Positions 1-9,905 of a stretch of 64,000 nucleotides of DNA are shown here, in pieces. The notes beneath the pieces are model-generated. The model searched no databases and was not told the DNA's origin. It saw nothing but the letters and a program-made list of their open reading frames with translations. Origin of the DNA: Carettochelys insculpta. Its lineage: Eukaryota; Chordata; Testudines; Carettochelyidae. Numbering within the stretch: the stretch's first letter is position 1; every line of letters begins with the position of its first letter. The stretch spans positions 109,130,501-109,194,500 of the forward strand of contig NC_134137.1 in the NCBI RefSeq assembly GCF_033958435.1. Reading direction: 5' to 3'. The translations under genes and the position numbers were made by a program.

Positions 1-111
1 GCTATTTTGAAATAACACAGCAAAGTTATTTCAAAATAGCTATCCTACTGTCTACACAATGCAACTGCTATTTTGAAATAATTTTGAAGTAGCGCTTGGC
101 TTATTTCAAAA
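1..111. mobile_element. MITE-like fragment, cut by window start
   Basis: AT-rich sequence in which blocks such as CTATTTTGAAATAA and its complement recur. It contains a TGTCTACACAATGC stretch like the termini of the GGCTRYGTCTACAC elements elsewhere in the window. It reads as a decayed end of that family. The left boundary is outside the window and no target-site duplication can be seen. Confidence 0.4.
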
Positions 112-480
112 TTGGTAAACTTCAGTGGCTGTATAAGCTTTTGTGGGCAAAGACCCGCTTTGTCAGATGCATGAGTGGAGGATTCCAGAGGAGGGTTTAC
201 ATATATATGCTTACAAAGAGGAGGGAGTCTCAGTCAAGGGGAGGGCCAGAGCTGACAAGATCAATTCAATCACGGAGGATGTGGGCCAAATCCTCTGTGA
301 CTGAACAGACCTTGTCAATTCTGGCCCTCCCTTTGACAGAGACTCCCTCCTTTTCATTAACCCATCTATTTAAACCCTCCTCTGGAAACCCCACTCATGC
401 ATCTGCTGAAGCAGGTCTTTGCCCACCAAAGTTTATGCTACAAAATATATATTAGTCTATAAGGTGCCACAAGACTTCTT
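112..480. mobile_element. Head-to-head inverted PLE termini
   Basis: Imperfect palindrome centred near 288. The left arm (about 136-285) and the right arm (about 290-437) are reverse complements over roughly 150 bp. Both contain TGGGCAAAGACC, CAGATGCATGAGTGG and GGAGGGCCAGA. The right arm runs on into TTAGTCTATAAGGTGCCACA. The same GGGAGG-CCAGAGCTGACAAG text occurs beside the Penelope-like element at 61.2 kb, and the GGTGCCACA tail ends the PLE at 47.6 kb, which ties this repeat to PLE 3' ends. A 119-codon open frame (96-455) lies across the palindrome and is not considered a gene. Confidence 0.6.
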
Positions 481-534
481 GTCATTTTTGAAGATGGAGA
501 CTAACTCGGCTATCTCTCTGATATTTGATTCAGT

Positions 535-690
535 GGCTGTGTCTACACTTGCATTCCTTTGCAAATGAGGCACTGATTTACATATCTCATGCTTCATTTA
601 CATAATCTGTGTTTGGAAGAGATTCTTTCCAAAGAAAAAAAGCAGTGTAGATGGGGCTCTTTTGAAAATAACCCCCATCTTCAAAAGAAC
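535..690 (+). mobile_element. Truncated GGCTGTGTCTACAC MITE
   Basis: Starts with the family terminus GGCTGTGTCTACACTTGC and continues with ATGAGGCACTG and TTCATTTACATAATC blocks typical of the inverted-repeat elements at 33.3 and 35.5 kb. Only about one arm is present. It stops near CTTCAAAAGAACCC and is followed directly by a PLE terminus. No matching second terminus or duplication is seen. Confidence 0.45.
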
Positions 691-772
691 CCTTCTTTAT
701 GAAAGCTCATCACCTAATAAATCATTTTGTTAGTTTTTAAAGTGCTACATGACTGCTATTTTGTTTTTTTAA
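691..772 (+). mobile_element. PLE 3' terminal fragment
   Basis: Contains GAAAGCTCATCACCTAATAA and a TTAGT-TTTAAAGTGCTACA tail. This is the same terminal text found at 51.2 kb, and the equivalent text at 47.6 kb sits downstream of a PLE GIY-YIG domain. It is a short terminal fragment with no coding part. Confidence 0.6.
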
Positions 773-784
773 TGGAAAAATATA

Positions 785-785
785 C

Positions 786-841
<56 letters not shown>
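785..841. repeat. (TA)n(CA)n compound microsatellite
   Basis: A TA dinucleotide run passes directly into a CA run ending in CACAG. It abuts the cadherin-like fragment. The final AG resembles a splice acceptor but may be coincidental. Confidence 0.95.
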
Positions 842-842
<1 letters not shown>

Positions 843-843
<1 letters not shown>

Positions 844-983
844 CTTTGAGAGGCAGCCCACCTCTCAAAGCCTCTGTGGATATCCAGGTGACCGTGTTGG
901 ACATTAATGATAACCCACCCGTCTTTGAGCAGGATGAGTTCAACATCTTTGTGGAGGAGAACAGCCCGGTGGGCTCCATTGTG
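843..983 (+). pseudogene. Cadherin-repeat fragment (CELSR-like)
   Basis: A 47-codon open stretch encodes the join between two extracellular cadherin repeats. It has the conserved calcium-binding linker DINDNPPVFE, preceded by a VTVL strand and followed by FVEENSPVG, the start of the next repeat. Cadherin repeats of this type occur in CELSR, FAT, Dachsous and protocadherin surface proteins. The wording around the linker is closest, from memory, to CELSR-family cadherins. The frame has no start codon, runs seven codons past the homology and ends at a TAG near 1000. It is boxed between a microsatellite and a CR1 copy. CELSR cadherin repeats usually lie in one very large exon, so a stand-alone piece suggests a captured or retrocopied fragment. 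A real small exon, with the acceptor at the CACAG, is the alternative. Confidence 0.6.
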
Positions 984-999
984 TTAAATGGGTTTTTAA

Positions 1000-1740
1000 C
1001 CTAGTAGAGAAAGACATAAGAAGGAACAGCTGGAAGCCAAAACCTGACAAATTTAAAAGAGGAAAAAAAGCAGATTACAGTAGACAAGAAACTGGATATG
1101 AGTCAATAGGCACTTGTTGCCGAGGCAGCTAATGGCATATTGTTCACATGAGAAGGAACATTGCTAGCAGAATGAAGGAAGTGATTATTCCCCTCTGTTC
1201 AGCACTAGTGAAGCCACATCTGGCATCTTGCATTCAGTTTGGGGATTCCCACTACAGAAAACCTGTGGATAAACCGAAGAGAATCCAGAGTAAGGCAACA
1301 AATAATGTTTGGGTTGCTGGGACAGATGCCTGATGAGGAGAAGCTGAAGGAACTAGGCTAATTTAGTCTGCAAAAGAAAAGAGTGAGAGGGGATTTGACA
1401 GCAGCCTTCAACTACCTGAAACAGGGAGGGGGTTCCAAAGAGGATGGAGACAGACTGTTTACAGTGGTGAGAGACAACAGAACAAGGAGCAATGACTCAT
1501 GTTGGGGTGGAGGAGATCTAGGCTGTATATTAGGAAAAACTATTTCACTAGTCGGGTGGTGAAGCACTGGAATGTGTTGCCTATGGCGTTCATAGAATAT
1601 CCACTCTTAAAGGTTTTTAAGGCCAGGTTTGACAAAGCCCTGGCTGGAATGATTTAGTTGGGGTTAGTCCTGTTTTGAGCAGGGGGCTGAACTCTATGAC
1701 TTCCTGTGGTCTCTTCCTGACCTCATCTTCTGTGATTGTA
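1000..1740 (+). mobile_element. CR1 LINE 3' part
   Basis: Degraded C-terminal end of CR1 ORF2 followed by the 3' region. The frame near 1085-1330 reads like the standard CR1 segment after the RT domain (DKKLDMSQ, then EVIIPLCSALVKPHL), but with stops. Downstream come the phrases for the ORF2 end (CTTCAACTACCTGA, TTTCACTAG-GGGTGGTGAAG) and the CR1 tail (TTTTGAGCAGGGGGCTG, ending TTCTGTGATTGTATGAT). It is a 5'-truncated, dead copy. Confidence 0.85.
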
Positions 1741-2204
1741 TGATAAGGCACACAAAATGTTCCGTAGAATCATTATGGATAACAATTTATTCCTCTAATA
1801 GGAATATGGCATTAGGAATATATTACCGACCACCTAACCAGGACAGTGATAGTGATGCTGAAATGTTAAGGGAGATTAAAGAGGCTATCACAATAAAAAA
1901 CACAGTAATAATAGGAGATTTCAATTATCCCCATATTGATTGGGTACATGTCACCTCAGGACGGGATTCAGAGATTAAATTTCTTGATGCCTTAAATGAC
2001 TGCTTCTTGGAGCAGCTAGTACAGGAACCCACAAGGGGAGAGTCAGTACAAGGGCAGGAGATGGATGGCAGGAGATAAATCACTTGATCATTGTCTTCTG
2101 TTCTCCTTCTCTGGGGCACCTGGCATTGCCCACTGTCGGCAGACGGGATACTGGGCTGGATGGACCTTTGGTCTGACCCAGTATGGCCATTCTTATGTTC
2201 TTAT
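1741..2204 (+). mobile_element. CR1 endonuclease fragment joined to a CR1 tail
   Basis: An open stretch at 1800-2040 encodes part of the CR1 AP-endonuclease: GIYYRPPNQD, then VIIGDFNYPHIDW, where GDFN is the catalytic-site signature of the family. After about 90 codons the sequence jumps to a CR1 3' tail (GGATGGACCTTTGGTCTGAC, then CATTCTTATGTTC). The RT domain is missing, so this is either an internally deleted copy or two fragments side by side. Confidence 0.8.
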
Positions 2205-2430
2205 TTAACAGCAAGGAGGATTAACCATTGAAACACACTGCCAAGGGAAGTGGTGGCTTCTCCATCTCTGAAAGTCTCAGGTCAAGAGTGGATTCTTTTC
2301 TGAAACATAGGCTTTAGTCTAACCCAAGCCACTGGGTATAGTACAGAATTGGATGAAATTCTGTGCCCTGTGTTACATGGGAGGCTACAGTACATGATAT
2401 TATCATCTGTTCTGGCCTTAAATTGTGCGA
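2205..2430 (+). mobile_element. CR1 3' end, another subfamily
   Basis: Decayed CR1 3' region with the usual order of phrases: CCATTGAAACACACTGCC, GTGGTGGCTTCTCCATC, a GGTCAAGAGTGGAT block, and a tail ending TTCTGGCCTTAAA. It differs from the tails of the two preceding CR1 pieces, so three CR1 fragments of different subfamilies lie in tandem on the plus strand. Confidence 0.65.
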
Positions 2431-2796
2431 GTCTTTGAAAAGAGGGATGAACATCTTTCTTCCTGTCACAAACACGCAGTGTAGTCCAATAGACAGTTCA
2501 CTCAGCTGGGTGTAATCAGATCTTTGTTTTCTTCCAGCTCTTCTGCTAACCCACTCTATGGTCTTAGCTCTCTGTGCCTCAGTTTGGTGTTCTGTAAAGG
2601 GGGGATAATAAGGCTTACTAATCTTAAGCAAGCACTTTAAGAAATACCGATGAACAGAACTATATAAATGCTTAGAATTCTCATCTTATCTCTGGTGATC
2701 CCTCCTCTGGTGACAGTAGAAGATGAGTGGCAAGATCCTGATTCCTAGTCCTGATATCTACAGATTTGGTTTTACTAACTGTTTCCTGCACTCAGA
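2431..2796. other. Unassigned spacer
   Basis: I see no gene, recognisable repeat or structure here. A 105-codon minus-strand frame starts within it, has no recognisable domain and runs over the CR1 tail. Confidence 0.5.
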
Positions 2797-2916
2797 AGAA
2801 CATAAGAACAGCCATACTGGGTCAGACCAAAAGTCTGTGTAGCCCAGTATCTTGTCTTCTGACAGTGGCCATTGACAGGTGCCCCAGAGGGAGTGCACAG
2901 AACAGGTAATCACCAA

Positions 2917-3288
2917 GGCTGTGTCTGCACTACAAAAATTATTTCGAAATTGCTTACTTCGAAGTACAACTTTGAAGTAAGCAACTTCAAAGTTGAGCAT
3001 ATACACAAACCCTACTTCAAAAGTAGACTTCGAAATAGGGCACTAATTCATTTCCAGGAATGGAGTAAGGACTTTGAAGTTGGGCTCCCTACTTCAAAGT
3101 TAACTTTGAAGTAAGTGAAAATGTGTGTGGACTCTCTGCTGGCTACTTAGATGTAGTGCTTAACTTTGAAGTTAGTTCCGAGTGTAGACACACCCCCTGG
3201 GAATGGAGTAGTGCCTTACTTTGAAGTTTAACTTCAAAGTAGTGTGTGGAAGCAGCTTCGAAGTTATTTTTGTAGTGTAGACACTGCC
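2917..3288. mobile_element. Inverted-repeat MITE with CAA duplication
   Basis: Begins GGCTGTGTCTGCACTAC and ends with the complement, GTAGTGTAGACACTGCC. The interior is rich in paired CTTCGAAAT / ACTTCAAAGT blocks that fold back on each other. It is flanked by CAA on both sides (2914-2916 and 3289-3291). It interrupts the CR1 tail: the paralogous CR1 tail at 8.26 kb shows the same point without an insert. Confidence 0.85.
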
Positions 3289-3861
3289 CAAGTGATCCAT
3301 CCTGTTATCCATTCACAACTTCTGACAAAGAGAGGCTAGGGACACTAGAGAGGCTAATAGCCATTGATGAATCTATTTTGATGTATTTATCTAGTTCTTT
3401 TTTTGAACTCTTTTAAAGTCCTGGTCTTCACAATATCCTCTGACAAAGAGTTCAACACGTTGACTGTACAACGTATAAAGAAGTACTTCTTTAACTTGGT
3501 TTTAAACCTGCCACCTATTAATTTCACTTGGTGGCCCCTAGTTCTTATGTTATGAGAACCAGTAAATAATTTTCTTTATTTACCTTCTCACACTAATCAT
3601 GATTTTACAGACTTCTATCAGAGCTCCCCGTAGTCTCCTCTTTTCGAAGCTGAAAAGTCCAAGTCTTTTTAATTTCTCCTCGTATGGCAGCTGTTGCAAG
3701 CCCCTAATCATTTTTGTTGCCCTTTTCTGAACCTTTTCCAATGCCAACATGTCTTTTTTGAGATGAGGTGATCACATCTGCATGCAGTAATCAAGATGTG
3801 GGCGTACCATGGATTTATATAGAGGTAATAAGAGATTCTGTTTCTTATTTTTCCTCTCTTT

Positions 3862-5590
3862 TTAAATGATTACTAACATTCTGTATGCCTTTTTGGCTGC
3901 TGCTGCATACTGAATGGATGTTTTCAGAGAACTAGTCACAATAACTTCAAGATCTCTTTCATTCATGGTAATAGCTAATTTAGTCCCCATCATTTTATAT
4001 GCATGGTTGGGATTATGTTTTTCTATATGTTTTACTTTGCATTTATCAATATTAAAATACATCTGCCATTTTGTTGCCCAGTCACCTAGTTTTGAGATAT
4101 TTTTAGAAGCTCTTCATTGTCTGCTTTAGACTTAACTATCTTGAGCACTTCAGTATGATCTTCAAATTTTGCCACCTCACCATTTACCCCATTTTCCAGA
4201 TAATTTATGACTATGTTGAATAGGATTGGTCCCAATACAGAGCCCTGTGGGATACCACTAGTTATTTCTGTCCATTCTGAAAACCTACTTTTTATTCCTA
4301 ACCTTTGTTTCCTATCTTTTAACCAGTTATCAATCCATGGGAAGACCTTCTTTCTTATCCACGACAGCTGACTTTGCGTAAGAGCTTTTGGTGAGAGACC
4401 TTGTCAAAGGCTTTCTGGAAATTTAAGTACACTATATGCACTGGGTCTCCCTTGTCTACAGGCTTATTGACCCCTTCAGAGATTTCTAATAGATTAGTGA
4501 GGTGTGATTTCCCTTTACAGAAACAATATTGATTTTTTCCCTTACAAATCATGTTCATCTGTGTGTCAGAGAATTCTGCTCTGTACTATAGTTTCAACCA
4601 ATTTGCCCAGTACTGATGTTAGACTTACTGGTCTTTAAATGCCAGGATTACTTTTAGACCCCTTTCTGAAAACTGATGTCACATTAGATATCTTCCAGTC
4701 ATATCATACAGAAGATGATTTAAGGATAGGTTACAAACCACAGTTAGCAGTTTTGCAGTTTCACATTTGTGTTCTAGCGGAAGTCTTGGATGAGTGCTAT
4801 CTAATCCTGGTGATTTATTACTAAGTACCTTATCAATTTGTTCCAAAAGCTCCTCTAATGACACCTCAATTTTGGACAAGTCCTCAGATTTGTCACCTAA
4901 AAGGAATGGCTCAGACTGGGGAATCTTCCTAAAATCATGAGTTGTGAAGACTGATGCAAAGAATTCTTTTAGTTTCTCTGGAATTACCTTATTATCCTTG
5001 AATGCTCCTTTACCATCTTGATTGTCCAGTGGCCACACTTGGGTAGTTTAGCTGGTTTCCTGCTTCAGATGTACTTAAATACTTTCCTATTACTTTTTGA
5101 ATTTTTAGCAAGCTGTACTTCAAATTCTTTCCTAATTGTTTTTAAACTTCATTTGACAAAGTTTATGATCATTTCTATTTTCCTCAAGTTTAACTTCCGC
5201 TTTTTAAATGATGTCTTTTTATCTCTCACATGGTTGTTAAGCCATGGTGGCACTTTTCTGGGTTTCTCTGTGTGTGTGTGTGTGTGTGTTTTATAACTTG
5301 GCATGTACATTTAAGTTGACACTGTATTATGGAGTATTAGAAAATTTTGCTTGCCACTTGCCAGGATTGTTGGCAATGTACTATTTAATTTCTGCTTAAC
5401 TAACCTCCTCATGTTTCTGTAATTCCCCTTTCTGAAATTAAATGCTACATTGTTGGGCTGCTGTGGTGTTTTTCCCACCAAAGCGATGTTATATTCAATT
5501 ATGTTATTATCACTATCTCCAAGCTGTCCAGCTATTGTCACCTCTTGGTCCAGATCCTGTGCTCCACTTAGGACTAAAGCAAGCATTGCC
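3862..5590 (-). pseudogene. CR1 ORF2 remains (endonuclease end to RT)
   Basis: Successive minus-strand pieces encode CR1 ORF2 in the expected order. The end of the endonuclease (SGAQDLDQEV, GDSDNNIIEYNIA) lies at 5311-5586. The linker and RT N-terminus (EKLKEFFASVFTT, SPGLDSTHPR) lie at 4679-5038. The RT core with VYLNFQKAFDKVSH lies at 4355-4558. The post-RT segment (FNIDKCKVKHIEKHNPNHAY) lies at 3862-4062. The family function is target-primed reverse transcription of CR1 RNA. Frameshifts and stops separate the pieces, so no protein can be made from it. Confidence 0.85.
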
Positions 5591-5700
5591 TCTCCACTTG
5601 TGGATTCTAGAACAAGTTGCTCAAGAAGCAGTCATTTAAGGTGTCAAGAAATTTTATCTTTGCATCCAATCCTGAGGTGACATATACCCCAGTCAATATG

Positions 5701-6183
5701 GAAATAGCTGAAATGCCGCTTTATTGTTGTGTTTTTTATTTTTATAGCTCTCTAATCTCCATCAGCTAAGTACTTCATGACTGTTCAGGATTTTTCAAGG
5801 AAAGGACTGCCTGTTTGCCTCTGGACAGCATAACGCAGCAACTATTATACCAGAAATATGAAATAATAATAATAATAGCCCAACATTATGAGTTCTTAAG
5901 CTCAAATCCTGTGTGATGGATGATTTCAGTTATCAATTATCCTCCTGAAAAGCTCATTGAAGTCAGTGACAAGATTCTTATTGGCTTCAATGGGTTTTGG
6001 ATTGGGACACGTGAATAGGGAGCTGCAGGAGTGAGTCCCATTGTAATTGTTTTATGCCTATGTTAATTTAATTGTTATAATTGCATGGTATTGATTGACT
6101 CAGGCCAAAATGATTCAGACATGACTGCAAAGATCCTGTCACATCTGTAACATAGTATAAATAGTACTACCAACAATCTTTAG
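5701..6183. other. Unassigned AT-rich stretch
   Basis: Beyond a short AATAATAATAATA run I see no coding region or assignable repeat. Confidence 0.5.
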
Positions 6184-6772
6184 CCTCACTGGAGCTGGCC
6201 AACCAGGTGGCCGGTGGTGGCCAACCAGCAGCTCTTGAGCTGCATGCAGCTCTTTGAGCCTTTAAATGCAGCTCTTCCTCAGAGCCACATGTGGGGTTTG
6301 CCCACCTGCTTCATGTATGTACCCCATCGCTTGGTGGGAGAAACACATGGTGGTAGTGATGGCTGCAGCTCCTTAGAGCTGCACCTGGGGTGTGTTGCTC
6401 TTCTGTTTCATGTACGCACCCCAGCACTTTATGGGAGAAGCATGTATCAATGGTTGCGGCTCCAGTGAGTTGCCAGCATGGAATTAGAGTGAGGAGGTTG
6501 CGGGTACCTGGCTCTGGCTCTGGCTCTGGGAGATGGGGAGGGCATTCGTTTAGAGCACTAAGACTGGGGGTAGTTGGCTCTGGGGGAGGGCATTGAGCCA
6601 CTTATTATATACTCATTTTTATATATCTATATATCAATGTATATTTATGTTTATATATTGATATATAGATATGTAAAATATAAATAAATACATAATACAT
6701 GGCCCTTTTGTCCCTATCCACCACTATTTTGGCTCTTTGTCTCTAACTGGGTTGGCCATCCCTGCTGTACAC
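6184..6772. mobile_element. hAT-like non-autonomous element
   Basis: The left side has GCTGGCCAACCAG, then CAGCTCTTGAGCTGCATGCA. The right side ends with GGGTTGGCCATCCCTGC, the complement of a GCAGGGATGGCCAACCC end. Such GGCCAACC termini around a GCAGCTCTT body are typical of non-autonomous hAT elements. The exact ends and an 8-bp duplication are not convincing, so limits are approximate. The interior holds an ATATA-rich run at about 6603-6690. Confidence 0.6.
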
Positions 6773-7111
6773 AGTTTTCCAGATCAATGCAGTGAGATGG
6801 TTCACTTTGGAAGTAGCCAATGCTGTTGCCTCCTCAGCTGGAAGATTTGTGGTTATGTGCTATAAATTGTTCTCTCTCCTCTCCTCCAATACCTATTAGA
6901 GCATGAATATGCTTCTTAGCACTCCTCCATTCTGTAGTTGAGGCTCGTAGGAGACAAAGACTAGGAAACTAATTTAGATGTCCCTCATGTACCATTAAGC
7001 ACCAGCCTATCTACATTCCCTATTAAAAATTCCTTGGAGTGGTGCCAAGTTGGATTTCTTACTTTAAAATTCAATCCAACATAATGTTAGGAGCTGGGTT
7101 TTTTGGTGTTG

Positions 7112-7182
7112 TCTGTTTTTAAAGGGACAAAACTTTGATATTATAGAAATAACTTTAATTGAATTAATAAGTACTCTGCTAC
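7112..7182 (+). repeat. Dispersed repeat copy 1
   Basis: Runs TTTTTAAAGGGACAAAAC, then ATAGAAAT and GAATTAATAAGTACT. It aligns by eye with 8034-8104 over about 70 bp with a handful of differences. The family was not identified. It could be an old transposon end. Confidence 0.6.
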
Positions 7183-8033
7183 ACTGAAACAAATCATTAT
7201 CTTTGGCTTAATATTTGTATACTATAAATGGCTTAGAATTTATGTTCCACCAGAATCCATTAGTTAGACATGAAGCAAAACTCCATTAACAGTACTACCT
7301 AATTAGTATCTAATAATTTTTACCCTATCCTTTCAATGTGAAGGTGAAATTAAGCATAAAAAGTTGTACTTATATTAAATCTCTTTTGTTCAAGGACACA
7401 CTACATCTTTTCCAGCAACACACACAACAGCTGCCCCAAGGTTTATGCAGTGATAAATGAGTTTCTATTTTTTAAATCTTTAAACTTGCATGCAAAAATA
7501 ATGAATCCAAACCCCAGGACAGACGGACAGACCTGGAATTTTGACATATAGGGCTCATCCCTAGAGTATAAAATTGTCATTTCACACATTTTATATGACT
7601 TTGGGAGGAATATGGACTGACAGAATTCCAGGTCTATGTGGCCACTTAGGTATTTCTGCCATCTTCATTGTTGCACCCAAGTTCTAGATCTGAGAAATAG
7701 AAAGCCGTATCAGTGCAAAAACCTGAGGTATATTGTTTGTAAAGATGAATGCTTAAATACTATAAATGTATTCAGTGTTAACTGAGAATAAGACTGTGCA
7801 TAGGAAGTCATTACTGGATCACTTTTATTAGTGAGAACGTACTCCTAAGAGAAATTGCACTGATGTCAATTTCAATATTTGAGAGAGTAAATGCACAGCA
7901 ACACAAATAAGTGTTCCATCATCAGGTTTAACCTGTGGTTAATTATGCTATTAAAATATAGAGTTACCATTATTTTGAAACCTTTTAAGTTCATTGTCTC
8001 CCTGACTTTTGGATTATCTTATTCCAAACCGTC

Positions 8034-8104
8034 CGTTTGTTTTTAAAGGGACTAAACATTGATAATATAGAAATTGTGTTAATCGATTTAATAAGTGCTA
8101 TTTG
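8034..8104 (+). repeat. Dispersed repeat copy 2
   Basis: Partner of the repeat at 7112, same orientation: TTTTTAAAGGGACTAAAC, then ATAGAAAT and GATTTAATAAGTGCT. The sequences around the two copies differ, so this is not a long duplication. Confidence 0.6.
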
Positions 8105-8162
8105 ATCTTTGTATAAACTGTTCTCTGAATGATTTATGGGATAGCATCCTCATGATTTACCA

Positions 8163-8410
8163 CATAAGAATGGCCAGACTGGGTCAACCATCTGACCCAG
8201 AATCCTGTCTTCACAAGTGACCAGTGTCAGGTGCCCCGGAGAGAATGAACAGAACAGGTAATCATCAAATGATCCACTCCGCTACCCTTCCCAACTTCTG
8301 GCCAACAAGCAAAGAACATCATCCCTTACCATCCTGGTTAACAGTCATTGATGGACTTATCTTTTGGACTTCAGGATAGCTAGAAGAACTAACTGATGAT
8401 GAAAACAATT
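8163..8410 (-). mobile_element. CR1 3' tail
   Basis: Complement of the CR1 tail seen at 2.15 kb: AAGAATGGCCAGACTGGGTC, then GTGACCAGTGTCAGGTGCCC and GAACAGGTAATCATCAAATG. It is a short 5'-truncated copy. It shows the uninterrupted form of the site occupied by the MITE at 2917. Confidence 0.8.
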
Positions 8411-9114
8411 CCCCTATCTCTGAATTCAGACTTTATTTCACTATGGAGATTACAGTTTTGAGTCCATTCACTGTTTATAAGTAATAGCCAAATCAACATT
8501 CTTACATGCACAGAAGCATCACTGGAAAAATCACTTTTTTAAAAAACTGGTAAAGGACTGCATTCAAATAAGAAAGGTCCCTGTGTAAAAGAAACTGGAT
8601 AATCCTTGAGTGCAGTTCAAAAGTATCTCTACCCCAGAACCCAATAAAGAAATGAGAAGGCAATGCTTGTGTGGAGCATGACAGAACTCAGATTGGGAGC
8701 TACAGTAATCTACAGTGTTAGGTGTTAAGTAGATATAAATGGACCAAAGTTATGCAGATAATGGGAAGCGTTTCTCATTTTGCTGGGATTTGCCTCTTAT
8801 TGACAGTGGTGGGGAAGGGGGAAATGTTAACAACTAAATCATCCATTCTGGAAAGAAAGCAGATTCCCAGCTAGGGAACGGATCAGATGTCTCAAAGCCT
8901 TGCCCACATCTGACTCTAGGCAAGCTCTTCTGCAGCAAAGGGGCAGGCTGGGGATGGAAGAGGAGGATACCGAAAGCAGGATGTGCTAAGCTGACTACTA
9001 ATATGGCCAGAGTCTGCATAAACATTGACATATCTCTATTCTGTCTTGTTGGGCCCTCTGGTTAAATGAGACCCAACAAGAGCTGCAAAAAGGATGTTTT
9101 GAGGACTGCTAGAG
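8411..9114. other. Unassigned spacer
   Basis: No coding region or repeat that I can name. A 65-codon minus-strand frame at 8834-9031 shows no domain. Confidence 0.5.
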
Positions 9115-9300
9115 GCAGTAGTATCAGAGGAGTAGCCGTGTTAGTTTTGCAGCCGTGTAGCTGCAAAATCAGCAAGGCCTATGGCACCTTATAGACTAAC
9201 AGATATTTTTCAAGCATAAGCTTTTGTAGGGAAAGACCCACTTCGCCAGATGCGTGAGTGACTCATGCATCTAACAAAGCAGGTTTTTGCCTGTGAAAGG
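9115..9300. mobile_element. Compact inverted PLE terminus
   Basis: The left part has GGCACCTTATAGACTAACAG followed by AAGCTTTTGTAGGGAAAGAC and CAGATGCGTGAGTG. It then turns back immediately as ACTCATGCATCT and AAAGCAGGTTTTTGCC. The turn at about 9255-9260 has almost no loop. This is the same terminal text and inverted arrangement as at 112-480. Confidence 0.6.
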
Positions 9301-9678
9301 AGGCAGTGGGCCATTCAAAAATCAAAGTACCCAGTTCTAGTTTCCCTGAGATCCCCTGCAATTCATGCGCTTAACGGGTTTGGGAGCCAGAGCCAAATGA
9401 CATGCTAGTGACCCCCTCTGACTCTGACAGAACACGCTGGCTAAGTCTTCTTTTGTTTTCTTGCAGATTTTCCTGTTTCTTATGTGAAATTCTTCTGTAT
9501 GGGAGTGTTAGATGGGCCACAGTTTGTCAGAGCTATTCTAAGTTCCCAGATTTCAGTCTGTGAAGGAACTTTCCCAATTTGATTTGCAGTTATTACTGGT
9601 ACTTGAAGAGCCATTACCCAGTTCATAGTCACACTGGCAAAGCATCAAGTCCTTCCTCAGCTTGTCCTCTTGGAAGCT
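9301..9678. other. Unassigned spacer
   Basis: Nothing recognisable between the PLE terminus and the gypsy LTR. The last bases before the LTR (GAAGC) may be the left target-site duplication. Confidence 0.5.
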
Positions 9679-9893
9679 GTAACAGTTTTGGGGCTCATTC
9701 AATAACAAACCAGTGAATGAGAAAGGAATAGAACTTTAATAAAACAAACTGAAGAGCCTCTGCAGCGAGCTACTGCACACAGTCCTGGGGAGTTCCCAAC
9801 TTCTGCCTGCCTCCAGGGCACAACTTTAAATTCTCACACTCAGAACAAAATTCCTTGAAGGAGCATCTACACTTTCGTAAGTATATCGCTACA
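9679..9893 (-). repeat. 3' LTR of gypsy element
   Basis: Direct repeat of 11600-11806. Shared text includes AACAAACCAG, AATGAGAAAGGAAT, ACTT-AATAAAAC and CCTGCCTCCAGG. In the minus sense it starts TGTAGCGATATACTTACGAA. The AATAAAAC block is on the plus strand, so it is not a polyadenylation signal in the sense direction. Confidence 0.75.
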
Positions 9894-9905
9894 TCTTCCC
9901 TCTTA
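9894..9905 (-). other. Polypurine tract
   Basis: Read on the minus strand, AAGAGGGAAGA immediately precedes the TGTAG start of the 3' LTR. This is where reverse-transcribing LTR elements prime plus-strand DNA. Confidence 0.65.

Larger units (their letters stand above)
2797..5700 (-). mobile_element. Long CR1 LINE fragment split by a MITE
   Basis: Minus-strand CR1 of about 2.5 kb net. Its 3' tail is at 2797-2916, which includes AAGAACAGCCATACTGGGTC (the complement of the tail seen at 2.15 kb). The sequence resumes at 3292 after a MITE and continues through the RT region to the end of the endonuclease near 5700. The tail subfamily matches the short copy at 8.2 kb. A (GT)n run sits at about 5270-5290. 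No intact frame remains. Confidence 0.85.
6773..8162. other. Gene-free stretch with one internal repeat pair
   Basis: AT-rich sequence with no supportable coding region. It contains the two related segments annotated at 7112 and 8034. The rest shows no recognised transposon. Confidence 0.55.

Noticed and set aside
96..455. 119-codon plus-strand frame
   Set aside because: It lies across the arms of an inverted PLE terminus and has no domain. The palindrome explains the sequence.
5018..5296. 92-codon plus-strand frame
   Set aside because: Antisense to the CR1 ORF2 pieces and ends in the (GT)n run.
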